This document shows positions 1-9,052 of a DNA stretch of 64,000 bases, in pieces. A model generated the notes under the pieces. The model searched no databases. It worked only from the letters and a program-made list of their open reading frames with translations, and had not been told where the DNA came from. The stretch's first letter is position 1; every line of letters begins with the position of its first letter. Both the position numbers and the translations under genes were made by a program. This DNA comes from Chitinophaga pendula. Lineage in GTDB: Bacteria > Bacteroidota > Bacteroidia > Chitinophagales > Chitinophagaceae. The DNA lies in contig NZ_CP077769.1 in the NCBI RefSeq assembly GCF_020386615.1, positions 5,146,001-5,210,000 of the forward strand, written 5' to 3'.

Positions 1-2254
1 GGTAGTTGAATCCTACTTTCAGTTCCTGGCGTTGGCTCATCAGCGGGAATGGGAATGCGAGATCAGCTTTGTAGTTGTAGTTGGTTTCTCTCAGCTGGCG
101 CCAGCGGCGGCCGTTGGGTTCTGCCTGAATAATGCCGTAGGTACCGTATCCATTTACATATCCGGAGTTCAGTGCATACAAGTGTTTGGTAAATGTCCAT
201 TCATATCCTTCACTGCCGGGAAGTCCTACTACTGGTTTTTTATACCATGCGCCTTTACGCGGTGCATAGTCTGTCAGTGTTACGAATCGGAAGTCGGGAT
301 CGTTTTGGTAGGAGCTGGATGTGGCCAGGTTGTAACTTAAGCGAGGGGAGTATTCGCCTGTGAAGAATTTATGTTCGCCCTGGAGGTTATAGGTATTGAG
401 ATTACGACGTGTCTGTTTAAGGGAATAGATCGTGCTGGTTACTTCTCCCGGGAGGCTGGCATATTCATATTTCCCATCCATATGTAATGCCATGGATTCG
501 CTGCCCCAGCTGCCCAGGTATTGCAAGCTGATCTCGTGGCGAGGATTAAACTGATAGGTCAGGCCGGTGAGTAGGCCATAGTTGAGGGTTTCGGTACCTG
601 TATATTCCTTATAGGTTTGGTACCGGCCCATGAACATGTTATTAGGCGTGATGTAGTTGGGGATATTGCGTGGGCTGTAAACGTCGGGGTTGCCGGTGAT
701 TACGCCCTGGTATATGCTGTATTGGTTGAGATCGCCGCCATAGATGTCTACACTGCGGCGGTAGTAGTTTGCGCCAGCGATGATACCCAGGCGATGTGAT
801 TTGAACGCCTTTATATTGTTACCATAGGTGACGGAGAACAATTGATTTAAAGGGGCGCTTTTATACCGGGATGTCAGTACGGGATCGAATTGGTGCATGA
901 TGCGGTTGATGCGGCCGGCTTCTTGTTGTAATGCGGGATCGCCGTTATTGTTGCCGATCAGGCGTTGTATATCTGCCAATCCGCCCGGGTATTGTTTTGA
1001 CAGGTCGAGGAATTCGCGGGAGAGGTTTTTATTATTTACCTTTTGTCCGAGGAAACCCATATCGCTATTGTAGAAGCTGTTCATTTTTCCGCCCAATCCT
1101 ATATTGGAATTGAACCCTGACTGGAGGATGATTTCCAGTGTTTGTTTTTCGGGGACGGATTTTGTTTTCAGTTCTACGATACCTGCGGCGGCGTCGGCAG
1201 GTTTATCGGGGGTGACTGTTTTATAGATGGTGATGTTATCGAGTAGGGAGGCAGGTACGAGATCGAGTGGGATGGTGCTGCGATCGGGGTCGGAGGAAGC
1301 GAGGCGTACGCCGTTGAGCTGGCCGATCACGCTTCTGTCTCCGAGTCCTCTGATGGCGACATACTTATCGTCTGTTACGGTTACGCCGGATACTCTTTGG
1401 AGGGCCTGGGTGGTGGTGATGCTGGCGGTTCTTTCGATTTGCTGAGCGGAGATGGCATCCTGCACGATGGCGGCGTTTCTTCTTTCCTGGAGTACGGTGA
1501 TTTCTGTATTTGTTTTACGGCGAGCTTGTACCTGTACTTCTCCCAGCAGTCTGGTGGAGGCATTTAGGAGGATATTGAGGTGGCCGGTTTTGGCGTCTAC
1601 GCGTAGTTCCCTGGCTTCATAGCCAATGAAAGCGAATACGAGTGATCCGCCCTCTTCGGGTACGTTGATGGTAAAGTAGCCATTAGCATCTGTGGTGGCG
1701 CCCTGTTGTGCGCCTTTGAGGCGGATGGATACGCCAGGCAGGGGTTCTTTGGTTCTACCATCTGCGACGCGGCCGGTGATTTTAATGGGTATTGGTTTTC
1801 GTGTCAGTACGACGTACCCGTTCACTGGCCGGTAGGTCAGTGTGGTATTTACCAGTAATGCATCCAGTGCTTCGCGGACGCGGATGTGTTCGCGATCTAT
1901 GGTAATGCGTTTACTGACGGAGGCCAATAGTTCTTCCGGCAGCAGGAAGCGAACTCCAGTTTTTTCTTCTATAACCAAGAGGCTTTCTTTCAGGCTTTTC
2001 TCCTTTAGTTGCAGGTTCAGCCGTGCATCCAGGTCCTGGCTCTTTGCGTGATCTGCGAACAGCAGGCTAACGAAAGTAAGCTGAACGGCCACGATGATAA
2101 ATGAGCATCTCATCAGGAAGTAATAAATTGCGCGTTGCTGTCTGCTATTGACCAGCGATCTTACTGCACCAACTTCAGCAGCATCCGCATGATGAAGGTT
2201 TAGGGAAACGGGTTCCGCAGTACGTCCTAAAGGATTTTTTAATCCTTTTTTCAT
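1..2254 (-). CDS. TonB-dependent outer-membrane receptor with STN domain (3' end outside window)
   Basis: Outer-membrane active-transport receptor, probably signalling to the FecR/ECF pair encoded just upstream. Translating leftwards from the ATG at 2254 gives a ~48-residue lead, a hydrophobic signal segment starting at MRCSFIIV, an STN (secretin/TonB N-terminal) domain (LLPEELLASVSKRITID), a carboxypeptidase-regulatory-like domain (ITGRVADGRTKEPLPGVS), a TonB plug (DAISAQQIERT, VRLASSDPDRSTIPLDL) and a long beta-barrel rich in aromatic strands that is cut by the window edge. The STN domain is the part known to contact FecR in transcription-coupled receptors. The ATG at 2113 directly before the signal segment is an alternative start. 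No SusD partner lies on this side, so the substrate is open (siderophore, peptide or glycan). Confidence 0.9.
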   Translation of the reverse strand, partial: MKKGLKNPLGRTAEPVSLNLHHADAAEVGAVRSLVNSRQQRAIYYFLMRCSFIIVAVQLTFVSLLFADHAKSQDLDARLNLQLKEKSLKESLLVIEEKTGVRFLLPEELLASVSKRITIDREHIRVREALDALLVNTTLTYRPVNGYVVLTRKPIPIKITGRVADGRTKEPLPGVSIRLKGAQQGATTDANGYFTINVPEEGGSLVFAFIGYEARELRVDAKTGHLNILLNASTRLLGEVQVQARRKTNTEITVLQERRNAAIVQDAISAQQIERTASITTTQALQRVSGVTVTDDKYVAIRGLGDRSVIGQLNGVRLASSDPDRSTIPLDLVPASLLDNITIYKTVTPDKPADAAAGIVELKTKSVPEKQTLEIILQSGFNSNIGLGGKMNSFYNSDMGFLGQKVNNKNLSREFLDLSKQYPGGLADIQRLIGNNNGDPALQQEAGRINRIMHQFDPVLTSRYKSAPLNQLFSVTYGNNIKAFKSHRLGIIAGANYYRRSVDIYGGDLNQYSIYQGVITGNPDVYSPRNIPNYITPNNMFMGRYQTYKEYTGTETLNYGLLTGLTYQFNPRHEISLQYLGSWGSESMALHMDGKYEYASLPGEVTSTIYSLKQTRRNLNTYNLQGEHKFFTGEYSPRLSYNLATSSSYQNDPDFRFVTLTDYAPRKGAWYKKPVVGLPGSEGYEWTFTKHLYALNSGYVNGYGTYGIIQAEPNGRRWRQLRETNYNYKADLAFPFPLMSQRQELKVGFNY

Positions 2255-2303
2255 ATTTTTGATTGTTACTGGTTAATCCGGCTTTGCCGGAAATCTGTTA
2301 ACG

Positions 2304-2325
2304 ACCGGACAGTCCAATGTCCGGT
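2304..2325. promoter_or_regulatory. Inverted repeat in FecR-receptor gap
   Basis: ACCGGACA, six bases, TGTCCGGT: a perfect 8-bp stem in the ~200-bp gap between the FecR gene and the receptor gene. It has no T-run on the minus strand, so it is not a clear terminator. It could be an operator or an mRNA processing/attenuation element separating anti-sigma from receptor expression. Function is inference. Confidence 0.35.
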
Positions 2326-2456
2326 ATGTTCAGTTTACCTGTCGGTCGTCCAAAACATGACAGGTAAGCATTCAAACTGAAAGCGTTCCTGTAAGCGGTC
2401 CAATGCAAACGGGAACGTTTTTTTTGTTTTTACTACATGACTGCTGAGTAGATATT

Positions 2457-3464
2457 TTAATGAATAATTATTTGGCGATCTTTCACTGTGTATTTAAAGT
2501 TGCTGCCAACGGACAACGTCTCTAATGTCTGTCTGATGCTACCTGATGCAAAAAGTGTAACTGTTATTCTTGTCTTTGCTGTATGGGGATGTTGGAAGCG
2601 GATATCTACATCGTACCATCTTTCCAGTGTTTCTGCTATTGTTTTCAGTGGTTGGTTATTAAACACCAGTCGTCCCCGTTTCCAACCTTCTACGTCCTGT
2701 ATATTGACTGTTGATACGGTTGCCTGTTGTTGTTCCTGCAGCCAGGTGACTTCGCGGCCCGGGGTGAGGACGGCCAGTTCCTGTAATCCATTTTGCTGGC
2801 GGCGGTCTACCCTTACGCGGCCTGTCGCTACTGCGACGGTAACGGGCATGTTTGTAAATGCGCTGATGCGGAAGGAGGTTCCTAATACGGTTGTTTGTAT
2901 ATCGTTTGTATTAACGACGAAGGGATGAGCGGCATCTTCGCTCACGTCGAAGAAGGCTTCTCCTGTTAGCCTGACGAGCCGGTTGGGGCCGCTGAATTCC
3001 TGCGGGTAGTACAACTTACTGTTGGGCCCCAGTAGAACGACGGTTCCATCTGTTAGTGTGACGGTGGCTCTTTTCCCCATTTGGTTGGCGGTTTCTTCCC
3101 AGGCCATTTGCTGTGTTGCGGCAGGCATGTTGCCATGCATATAAAAGGCATAGTAGCCCATGCCGCAGACGACAGCTACGAGGATAGCTGCCCGTAGCCA
3201 GAATCGGTAAGACAACCGGCGTACGGGTATTTCCTTTGGTTGTATGCGCTGATGCAGTTTTTCTTTCCATTCGGCCACGCGTTCGGGGGATACGGTGTCT
3301 TTCGTATCCATTAACATATCTTCTGCCAGTCTTTCCTTCAATAAGGCGTCTAATATGGCGCTGTTGCCTTCATCCTGCAGCCAGATTTCGACCATTGCCT
3401 TTTCTTCCGGTGTACAAGCTCCATCCAGGTATTTTATAAAAAGTTTCTCGACTGATTTTCCCAT
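2457..3464 (-). CDS. FecR-family anti-sigma factor
   Basis: Inner-membrane anti-sigma factor expected to hold the adjacent ECF sigma until the partner receptor signals through the periplasm. 335 residues, typical for the family. There is a short cytoplasmic N-terminal part (MGKSVEKLFIKYLDG), one transmembrane segment (WLRAAILVAVVCGMGYYAFY, about residues 89-108), then the periplasmic FecR domain (TVTLTDGTVVLLGPNSKLYYP; LTGEAFFDVSEDAAHPFVV) and the C-terminal domain that meets the receptor STN (FNNQPLKTIAETLERWYDVDI). It lies 90 bp downstream of the sigma gene and ~200 bp upstream of the TonB receptor, the standard sigma-FecR-receptor order. Confidence 0.93.
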   Translation of the reverse strand: MGKSVEKLFIKYLDGACTPEEKAMVEIWLQDEGNSAILDALLKERLAEDMLMDTKDTVSPERVAEWKEKLHQRIQPKEIPVRRLSYRFWLRAAILVAVVCGMGYYAFYMHGNMPAATQQMAWEETANQMGKRATVTLTDGTVVLLGPNSKLYYPQEFSGPNRLVRLTGEAFFDVSEDAAHPFVVNTNDIQTTVLGTSFRISAFTNMPVTVAVATGRVRVDRRQQNGLQELAVLTPGREVTWLQEQQQATVSTVNIQDVEGWKRGRLVFNNQPLKTIAETLERWYDVDIRFQHPHTAKTRITVTLFASGSIRQTLETLSVGSNFKYTVKDRQIIIH

Positions 3465-3554
3465 GTATATGAATGTAGGCGGTCACTAAATATGACCGTA
3501 TACTATATAAGGGCCAGAAAATGAGTAGGAGGGCTACTGTGGAGGAAAATATTT

Positions 3555-4154
3555 TTAGTGTGTTAATAAACAGAAGAGTATGAGGGTGGTGATGTCCAGG
3601 TGATCTTTTAAATGGCGGCGGAAATGGGTGAGGGAGGCTTTGATATGGTTCTTTACGGTGAACAGGGACAGGTTAGTTTCTTTAGCGATCTCTGCGTGGC
3701 TGAGATTGTTATGCCGGCTCAGTTCGAATACGAGGCGGCGTTGCTGGCTGAGGCCATCGAGCATTTCGTGGTATGCTTCGTTGAGTTCCATATCGGATAA
3801 GCGCTGATCGGCGGCATGAGCGGAGGTTGTTATTTCGTCGGCGAATTTTTCTTCCAGGGGTAGGGTGGCGTAGGGTTTCCGGGTTAGTACTTTGATCACT
3901 GCATTTTTCATTGCCCGGAAGATGTAAGGCGCGAAGCGGATATCTTCATTCAGCTGGTGTCTTTTTTCCCATACCCAGCACATGAGGTCCATCATTGTTT
4001 CTTCGGCTACGGCTTCGTCTTTGATGTATTTAAGTGCGTAGTGGTATAAGCGGGCAGCGTAACGATCGAATAATACGTCAAAGGCCTTTACATTTTCCTG
4101 TCTGCATGCTGCCAATAACATATCATCTGACAATTCCTGTAAAGTTATCCCCAT
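3555..4154 (-). CDS. ECF RNA polymerase sigma factor
   Basis: Alternative sigma factor of the Bacteroidota FecI-like group, ~199 residues. Region 2 is seen in 'AFDVLFDRYAARLYHYALKY' and 'EETMMDLMCWVWEKR', and region 4 helix-turn-helix in 'LSHAEIAKETNLSLFTVKNH'. The reading frame stays open to 4187, but I place the start at MGITLQE (4154): a TAnnTTTG-type -7 element (4173-4180) overlaps the upstream extension, so transcription should begin after it. First gene of the sigma-FecR-receptor unit. Confidence 0.92.
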   Translation of the reverse strand: MGITLQELSDDMLLAACRQENVKAFDVLFDRYAARLYHYALKYIKDEAVAEETMMDLMCWVWEKRHQLNEDIRFAPYIFRAMKNAVIKVLTRKPYATLPLEEKFADEITTSAHAADQRLSDMELNEAYHEMLDGLSQQRRLVFELSRHNNLSHAEIAKETNLSLFTVKNHIKASLTHFRRHLKDHLDITTLILFCLLTH

Positions 4155-4172
4155 AACAACCCACTTTTTTGG

Positions 4173-4180
4173 CAAACTTA
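4173..4180 (-). promoter_or_regulatory. Putative -7 element of ECF sigma gene
   Basis: On the minus strand the bases read TAAGTTTG, a full match to the Bacteroidota housekeeping -7 consensus TAnnTTTG. No clear TTTG -33 box sits at the usual distance. It implies a leader of only about 10-15 nt before the ATG at 4154. Confidence 0.45.
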
Positions 4181-4346
4181 CCAGCAAAAATTTATGTTGT
4201 ATATTATCTAAATATTAAATCGGCTGTACCGGTGCTTACGTTGCCGTCTATACAGCTAATTGTAGGAATGGGTTTGCTACCTGTGCGACTTGTGGGTGTA
4301 CCTGCGGTACGCGTTTATGTTAAGTTTATCTTTTTATTGTAGTCAT

Positions 4347-4380
4347 TAAAAAAGGAGCTGACCTTGGTGGTCAGCTCCTT
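4347..4380 (-). terminator. Rho-independent terminator after GDPD gene
   Basis: A perfect 12-bp stem (AAGGAGCTGACC / GGTCAGCTCCTT) with a 5-nt loop, followed on the minus strand by a run of T. It lies 20 bp beyond the stop codon of the glycerophosphodiesterase gene and closes the SusC-SusD-phosphoesterase operon. Confidence 0.9.
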
Positions 4381-4400
4381 TGCAATTAAAAATGTGACAG

Positions 4401-5300
4401 TTATAAATCTTTGAACAGATCCGGATAGTCGGTGATGATACCATCTACGCCTAAAGCTTTGAGGGCTTTGAGTTCTTCCAGGGTATTGGCTGTCCAGGGA
4501 ATGATCTTGATGCCCTGTTCTTTGCACTCTTTTACGAGTTGTGCGGTGACGCCTTTATAGTAGGGGCTGTATGCGAAGGGTTTGAAGCCCAGTGCATCCA
4601 GATTACCTTTCAGGCCGAGGATATCGGGGCCTATGAGGTAGGATGTTTTGATCTTTGGATGTTTTTTATGCAGTACCTGTAAGGTGCGTTTGTCGAAGGA
4701 TTGTATGACGGTTCTGTCGGTGATCTTTTTCTCTTTGAGTACGGCGACGAGTAGAGCTACGAATTCATCGGGAGCAGGTTGCAGTTCGCCATCGTGTCCT
4801 TCTTCGGATTTGGTTTCGATGTTGTACCAAACCGGGGGTAGGCCTTTTTGTTTGATGTACTGTTCTACGGAGTCGATAAGTTCTCCGAGGAGAGGTTTGT
4901 ATGTTTTAATAAGTGTTTGTTTGGGGAACCCGGGATTTCCTTTGCTGCCTACGTCGAAACGTTTCACCTCTGCGTAGTCCATCTGGTAGATGACATACTT
5001 TTTCTGGTCTTCTTTGGTGAATGGTTTGCCGGAGGGGTCGAGGGAGAATATGCTGTTGATGTAGGCATCGTGCGATACTACGACCTTTTTATCGCGGGAT
5101 ATCACCACGTCCATTTCGAGGGTGGTAACGCCGAGGTCGACGGCTTTTTTCATGGCGGGGATGCTGTTTTCGGGCATCAGGCCGCGGCTACCCCTGTGTC
5201 CTTCTGTATCGAAGGCGGGGAATTTGTGTTGTGCTGTAGCGGTTTGCAGTGTACATACGGTAGCCAGCAGTGACATGATGGCGATACTTTTCTTAACCAT
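4401..5300 (-). CDS. Secreted glycerophosphodiester phosphodiesterase
   Basis: Hydrolyses glycerophosphodiesters (deacylated phospholipids, possibly teichoic-acid glycerophosphate) to glycerol-3-phosphate and an alcohol. 299 residues with a signal peptide (to about TATAQ, residue 24). The GDPD TIM-barrel signature is complete: HRG at 35-37, PENS at 43-46, the metal pair E62/D64 (LEMD) and the second catalytic His at 77 (SHD). The C-terminal 'GVDGIITDYPDLF' is typical. Last gene of the five-gene SusC-led operon. The product would feed GlpD encoded just upstream. Periplasmic or outer-membrane-facing location is inferred from the signal peptide. Confidence 0.93.
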   Translation of the reverse strand: MVKKSIAIMSLLATVCTLQTATAQHKFPAFDTEGHRGSRGLMPENSIPAMKKAVDLGVTTLEMDVVISRDKKVVVSHDAYINSIFSLDPSGKPFTKEDQKKYVIYQMDYAEVKRFDVGSKGNPGFPKQTLIKTYKPLLGELIDSVEQYIKQKGLPPVWYNIETKSEEGHDGELQPAPDEFVALLVAVLKEKKITDRTVIQSFDKRTLQVLHKKHPKIKTSYLIGPDILGLKGNLDALGFKPFAYSPYYKGVTAQLVKECKEQGIKIIPWTANTLEELKALKALGVDGIITDYPDLFKDL

Positions 5301-5321
5301 ATCTATCCGAGTTTTAAGCGA

Positions 5322-6008
5322 TCATTTAAGGTATCCTCCTTCTTTCAGTATCTGGGCCCAGTGGAGGTATCCGGCCGGGTTGAGGTGGAGGCCATCGTAT
5401 GTAAAGCGGGCATCCAGCTGTCCGGCGTTGTCGAGGAACCTGCTGTGCAGATCGATGAAAGTGAAATGTTCTTTAGCTGCCAGTTGTTTCAATCCGTTGT
5501 TGAGGAAGTGTATATTTTCCTGTTTGTGGAATTGATTTTTGGCTGGGAAGCTATCGTTTGTGGGCAATACGCTTTGGAAATAAATTTTTGTGGACGGGCT
5601 TTCTGTTTTGATGCGTTGTACGATCCGTTGATAGTTATGGAAGATGACGTCGTCGGGTATTTTGCGGCCCAGGTCGTTGATCCCGATGAGGATAAATACT
5701 TTTGCCGGTTTGCCTTCTGTGACTTCGCTGAGACGTTCGAGGACGCCGAAGGTGATATCTCCGGAGATGCCTCTGTTCTTAGCATTTGGTTCCTGCAGGA
5801 GTTCTGCCCAGTCGGTGCCGGCGGTGATGCTGTTACCGAGGAATATGATATCCTTTTTGCTGTTAGGATATGAGTTAAAGCGTTCTACCTGCATTTTAAA
5901 ACTATTCGGACGTGCGGTGCTGTCATAACCGTTTGTCTGTCCATTGGCGGTTGTGGCCAGTAATAGTATGGCGCTGCAACCGGCGAGAAATTTAGTAAAG
6001 ATCTTCAT
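5322..6008 (-). CDS. SGNH/GDSL-family hydrolase
   Basis: Secreted esterase/lipase-like hydrolase of 228 residues with a signal peptide ending near ATTANGQ. All SGNH blocks are visible: block I GNSIT with nucleophile Ser60, block II Gly (NRGISGD, ~80), block III GIND (Asn111) and block V DGLH with Asp205/His208. Family members deacylate lipids, carbohydrates or platelet-activating-factor-like substrates. Between a phosphoesterase and a glycerophosphodiesterase, a deacylase acting before headgroup release is the obvious job, but the substrate is inference. Gaps to its neighbours are 21 and 24 bp, consistent with one transcript. Confidence 0.9.
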   Translation of the reverse strand: MKIFTKFLAGCSAILLLATTANGQTNGYDSTARPNSFKMQVERFNSYPNSKKDIIFLGNSITAGTDWAELLQEPNAKNRGISGDITFGVLERLSEVTEGKPAKVFILIGINDLGRKIPDDVIFHNYQRIVQRIKTESPSTKIYFQSVLPTNDSFPAKNQFHKQENIHFLNNGLKQLAAKEHFTFIDLHSRFLDNAGQLDARFTYDGLHLNPAGYLHWAQILKEGGYLK

Positions 6009-6032
6009 AAGCTATCTATTATCTTAATGTTA

Positions 6033-7511
6033 TCAGGCGTCGAGTGCTATGGATTGGGTGTATACCTGTCCGAAGCGATCGGTTACTTTTACGGTTGCTT
6101 TTTTGGTGCCTGCCGGTACGTTGCCGAGGAAGAGGTGGCTGGTAGCGGTAGGTTCTACAAATTTATGTTTGGCTGGGATGTCTTTACCCTGGTAAAGTAT
6201 AACGGCTTGCGGATCGAGGCCGGTATGTTGTTTCATTTCGCCGATGTTGGTATTGTCTGCGATCAGTTCTACTTTCCATTGCGGGTCCCAGTTCCATACG
6301 TTTGCCATGATGGCGTTGGCAGCTTTTCCATCGAGGGCGATGCTGTATATGCTGAGTTGGTAGTCGCGGGACTTTCCGGTGCTTTTGTAATACCATTTCA
6401 GGTCGTTGCCCTCTACTTCGTATATTCCATATCCATTAGGTGTACCATCGCTACATACGGGACCAGTCCACCAGGCGCCGCATACGGTGCCATGTACGTG
6501 TTCCATGATATTGCCGTTGACGATGTTTTCGTTGTAGTGGGTATGTCCGCTGAGGATGTGTGTGTTGAATGGCGCCAGCAGGGCGTACAGTTTTTCTCTG
6601 TTGGATACGGTACCTCCCGGTGCGGGGTTTTCCTTCTTGTTGCGGATGTGCATTTCGGTATAGGAAGGGATGTGGATATTGACGATGACGAGGGAACCTG
6701 GCTTTACCAGTGCCAGGTCTTTTTCGAGCCAGGCCATTTGTTTGTCGGTGATGAAGCCTTTATATTTTTTGTCTTCTCCTTCGTAGTATACGTCGTCTAT
6801 GACGATGTAGTGAGCGTTGCCACGGTTGAAAGAGTAGTAGGTGGGGCCGTAGTGTGATTTGAAGGTACGATCGGACTGGCTGTCGTCGACGTTGTAGTCG
6901 ATGTCGTGGTTGCCGATGACCTGGAAGAAGGGGATGCCGGCGATGGCTACTGCTTTGTTGTAATCTGGGAAGAGGCGAGGTTCGTCCCAAACGAGGTCGC
7001 CGCAGCCGACGCCATGGAAGAGGGCATCTTTGCCATAGCTTTCTATTACTGCTTTCAGATCGGGTGCGGAGACGTTGATGAGTTCGCGGGCATCTTCATC
7101 GTATTTGATCTGCGGGTCGGCCCAGAGTGCGAACTGGTGTTTTCTGTCGTCGCGGGAGAGGCGATCGAGTTTGAAGTCGATGGCTTGTTCATTTTTTTCC
7201 TGGTTGATGCGGCGGTAGAAGTCGGCGATGCCGTTGTGGTGTGGGAATGCGAAACCAGCGGGTACGGATATCCATACGAATTCGGCATCGGCATCGGTGG
7301 TGAGGGTGTATTTACCCTGGTTGTCTGTTTTAACGATATTCACGCCATCGGAGATGAGGGCACCTTTTACGGGTTTACCTGCGGCGGTGACGCGGCCATT
7401 TACTTTTACGGCTTTAGCGCGGATGTGCATTGCCCCTGCTACTTTGCGGAGGCCCGTCATGGCGCCGGCGACGAGCAGGGAGACGGTGCGTACAAATATT
7501 CGTCTGTTCAT
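6033..7511 (-). CDS. Calcineurin-like metallophosphoesterase with N-terminal Ig-like domain
   Basis: Secreted metal-dependent phosphoesterase of 492 residues. It starts with a signal peptide-like segment (RRIFVRTVSLLVAGAM, possibly Tat-like), then a beta-sandwich 'VNGRVTAAGKPVKGALISD' resembling the N-terminal domain of this group. The metallophosphatase core follows: DPQ at ~132, GDLV with Asp172, GNHD at 200-203, a His in NIHIPSY, and GHTH. A further C-terminal beta domain follows. Encoded between SusD and the SGNH hydrolase, it would remove phosphate or cleave a phosphodiester from the imported or surface-bound substrate. Exact specificity cannot be read from sequence. Confidence 0.9.
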   Translation of the reverse strand: MNRRIFVRTVSLLVAGAMTGLRKVAGAMHIRAKAVKVNGRVTAAGKPVKGALISDGVNIVKTDNQGKYTLTTDADAEFVWISVPAGFAFPHHNGIADFYRRINQEKNEQAIDFKLDRLSRDDRKHQFALWADPQIKYDEDARELINVSAPDLKAVIESYGKDALFHGVGCGDLVWDEPRLFPDYNKAVAIAGIPFFQVIGNHDIDYNVDDSQSDRTFKSHYGPTYYSFNRGNAHYIVIDDVYYEGEDKKYKGFITDKQMAWLEKDLALVKPGSLVIVNIHIPSYTEMHIRNKKENPAPGGTVSNREKLYALLAPFNTHILSGHTHYNENIVNGNIMEHVHGTVCGAWWTGPVCSDGTPNGYGIYEVEGNDLKWYYKSTGKSRDYQLSIYSIALDGKAANAIMANVWNWDPQWKVELIADNTNIGEMKQHTGLDPQAVILYQGKDIPAKHKFVEPTATSHLFLGNVPAGTKKATVKVTDRFGQVYTQSIALDA

Positions 7512-7531
7512 AGTATATCTACTTTGAAGAA

Positions 7532-7565
7532 CGCAAAACGGTATCCTTGAAGATACCGTTTTGCG
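7532..7565 (-). terminator. Hairpin between susD-like and phosphoesterase genes
   Basis: A perfect 14-bp stem (CGCAAAACGGTATC / GATACCGTTTTGCG) with a 6-nt loop fills the gap between the SusD stop codon and the phosphoesterase start. The minus-strand flank is only modestly T-rich (TTCTTC). It may be a partial terminator or mRNA-stabilising element that lets SusC/SusD be made in excess of the enzymes. Confidence 0.7.
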
Positions 7566-7582
7566 AGCTGGATTTTACTTAA

Positions 7583-9028
7583 TTATTTTTCCCACCATAC
7601 TTTGGTATTGATGTCATCACCACCCATGTTTGTTACTGCGCGTCTGTAGTTATCAGGGTTAGCAGTCTGAACGGTGAGTGGATATTTGAATCTAACCGGC
7701 ATTTTCTTGTCGTTGAGCATGCCAGGGCCTACGGGTAGTACGGGTAGTTTGGTACGGCGGTATTCGAACCATTGCTGGTAGTCGTTGAAGAAGAGGGCGA
7801 TATACTTTTGCAGCATGATACGTTCGAGGGTACCATCGTATGCTGCTTTCGGGTTTTGGAAGTAGTTGGCAGGTACGGTAGCGCCCCATTGTTCGATGGA
7901 GGCTTTTACTGCGTTTTCGTAGTAGGACTGTGCGCCACCGGCGATGAGGCCTTTTTGTGCCAGTTCTGCTTTGATGAATTCTACTTCGGAGTAGGTCATT
8001 ACTACAGCTATCATGGTAGGAGCTACCCCCAGTGGTGCGAGCATGTTGGACGGGTTGAAAAAGAACTGTCCATCGCTGCCATCGTGGCCGGCGGGTATGC
8101 CTTTGAAGCCGATCTTTTTAGGCACTTTGGCGGTATCGGTGGCTTGTGACAGCCATTTATCCCTTCTGGGGTCGGCGAAGTCGTTGAGTGTATTCACGAA
8201 GAATTCGCCTGCGCATCGGAAGTTGACGAAGTCCTGTACGCGGCTCCAGGGGGAGATATTAGGTGTAATGCCGGTGATCTTATAGAGTGCGGCTTCGGCG
8301 TTGTTGGAGAAGACCGGGTATTTCACTGGGTCGGCGACCATTGCAGCCAGTTTTTCGTATGCTTTGGTTTCCGTTCTGTTGCTGATACGGAGGAGGAGTC
8401 TCATCTGGAGGGAGTTGGCGAATTTGCGCCATTTCTTCAGATCGTTGTCGTACAGCATTTCGCGGTTGTTGCTGAGGACATCTTTAGGAGCGGTAAGCCA
8501 GCTGTTGGCGGAGTCGAGGTTTTTCAGAAGTTCTTTATAGATATCTTCCTGTTTGTCGAACGCTGGTTTCAGCTGGTTTTGTTCTGCTTTGAGTGCTTCA
8601 GACATGGGTACATCGCCGAAGCAGTCGGTGAGCAGGGAGAAGCCCCAAGCTTTGAGGGTGAGTGCGATGGCGCGGTAGCTCAGGTTGTTATTGTCAGCGA
8701 TGGCTGCTTCATCTACTTCGCGGATGTTATTGAGCCAGCGGTAGTAGGTGTTCCAGGTGGAGTTGCCGGCATTTTCGGTAACAACGTATCGGTGTGTACC
8801 ACCGGATACGCTGGGCCATGGTAATCTCACCTGCATGATGTCCATGGTGAAGCCTTCGCTGCGGCTGGCGTTGAAGGTGGACATTTCGTAGAGGATAGGA
8901 TTGAGTAAGGTAGCTGCACTTACTTTCTCTAGGTTATCGGGATCTGTGTTGATCTTTTCGAAGTCTTTGGTGCAGGCAGCCAGTGTGATACCAGCGAGGA
9001 CGGCTACCATTATTTTCTTTATGTTCAT
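7583..9028 (-). CDS. SusD/RagB-family outer-membrane lipoprotein (SusD-like_2 type)
   Basis: Surface lipoprotein that caps the SusC-type transporter and captures substrate. ~481 residues. The signal peptide ends in a lipobox (GITLAAC) followed by TKDFEKINTDPDNL, the typical start of the SusD-like_2 group, with TPR-like helices through the body. The frame opens at 9043 with a run of Met; I take the ATG at 9028 (MNIKKIMV). Its start is ~25 bp after the stop of the SusC gene, so the two are co-transcribed. Confidence 0.92.
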   Translation of the reverse strand: MNIKKIMVAVLAGITLAACTKDFEKINTDPDNLEKVSAATLLNPILYEMSTFNASRSEGFTMDIMQVRLPWPSVSGGTHRYVVTENAGNSTWNTYYRWLNNIREVDEAAIADNNNLSYRAIALTLKAWGFSLLTDCFGDVPMSEALKAEQNQLKPAFDKQEDIYKELLKNLDSANSWLTAPKDVLSNNREMLYDNDLKKWRKFANSLQMRLLLRISNRTETKAYEKLAAMVADPVKYPVFSNNAEAALYKITGITPNISPWSRVQDFVNFRCAGEFFVNTLNDFADPRRDKWLSQATDTAKVPKKIGFKGIPAGHDGSDGQFFFNPSNMLAPLGVAPTMIAVVMTYSEVEFIKAELAQKGLIAGGAQSYYENAVKASIEQWGATVPANYFQNPKAAYDGTLERIMLQKYIALFFNDYQQWFEYRRTKLPVLPVGPGMLNDKKMPVRFKYPLTVQTANPDNYRRAVTNMGGDDINTKVWWEK

Positions 9029-9052
9029 CATAATCATTAGCATTTGAGTCGG

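Noticed and set aside
2215..2250. AAAGGATT-TTTT-AATCCTTT hairpin as terminator
   Set aside because: It lies within the first codons of the TonB receptor frame (KKGLKNPL) and is explained by AT-rich coding sequence.
1..4187. Glycan utilisation locus at the left edge
   Set aside because: Receptor, FecR and sigma are present but no SusD or glycosidase within the window, so the substrate class cannot be given.
6027..6857. 276-codon plus-strand open frame
   Set aside because: It lies wholly antisense to the calcineurin-like phosphoesterase. Composition (Val/Phe/Tyr/Gly rich) is what the codon bias of the opposite strand gives, and no domain is seen. The same applies to the frames at 6906-7550, 13099-13656, 24022-24549 and 28638-29126.
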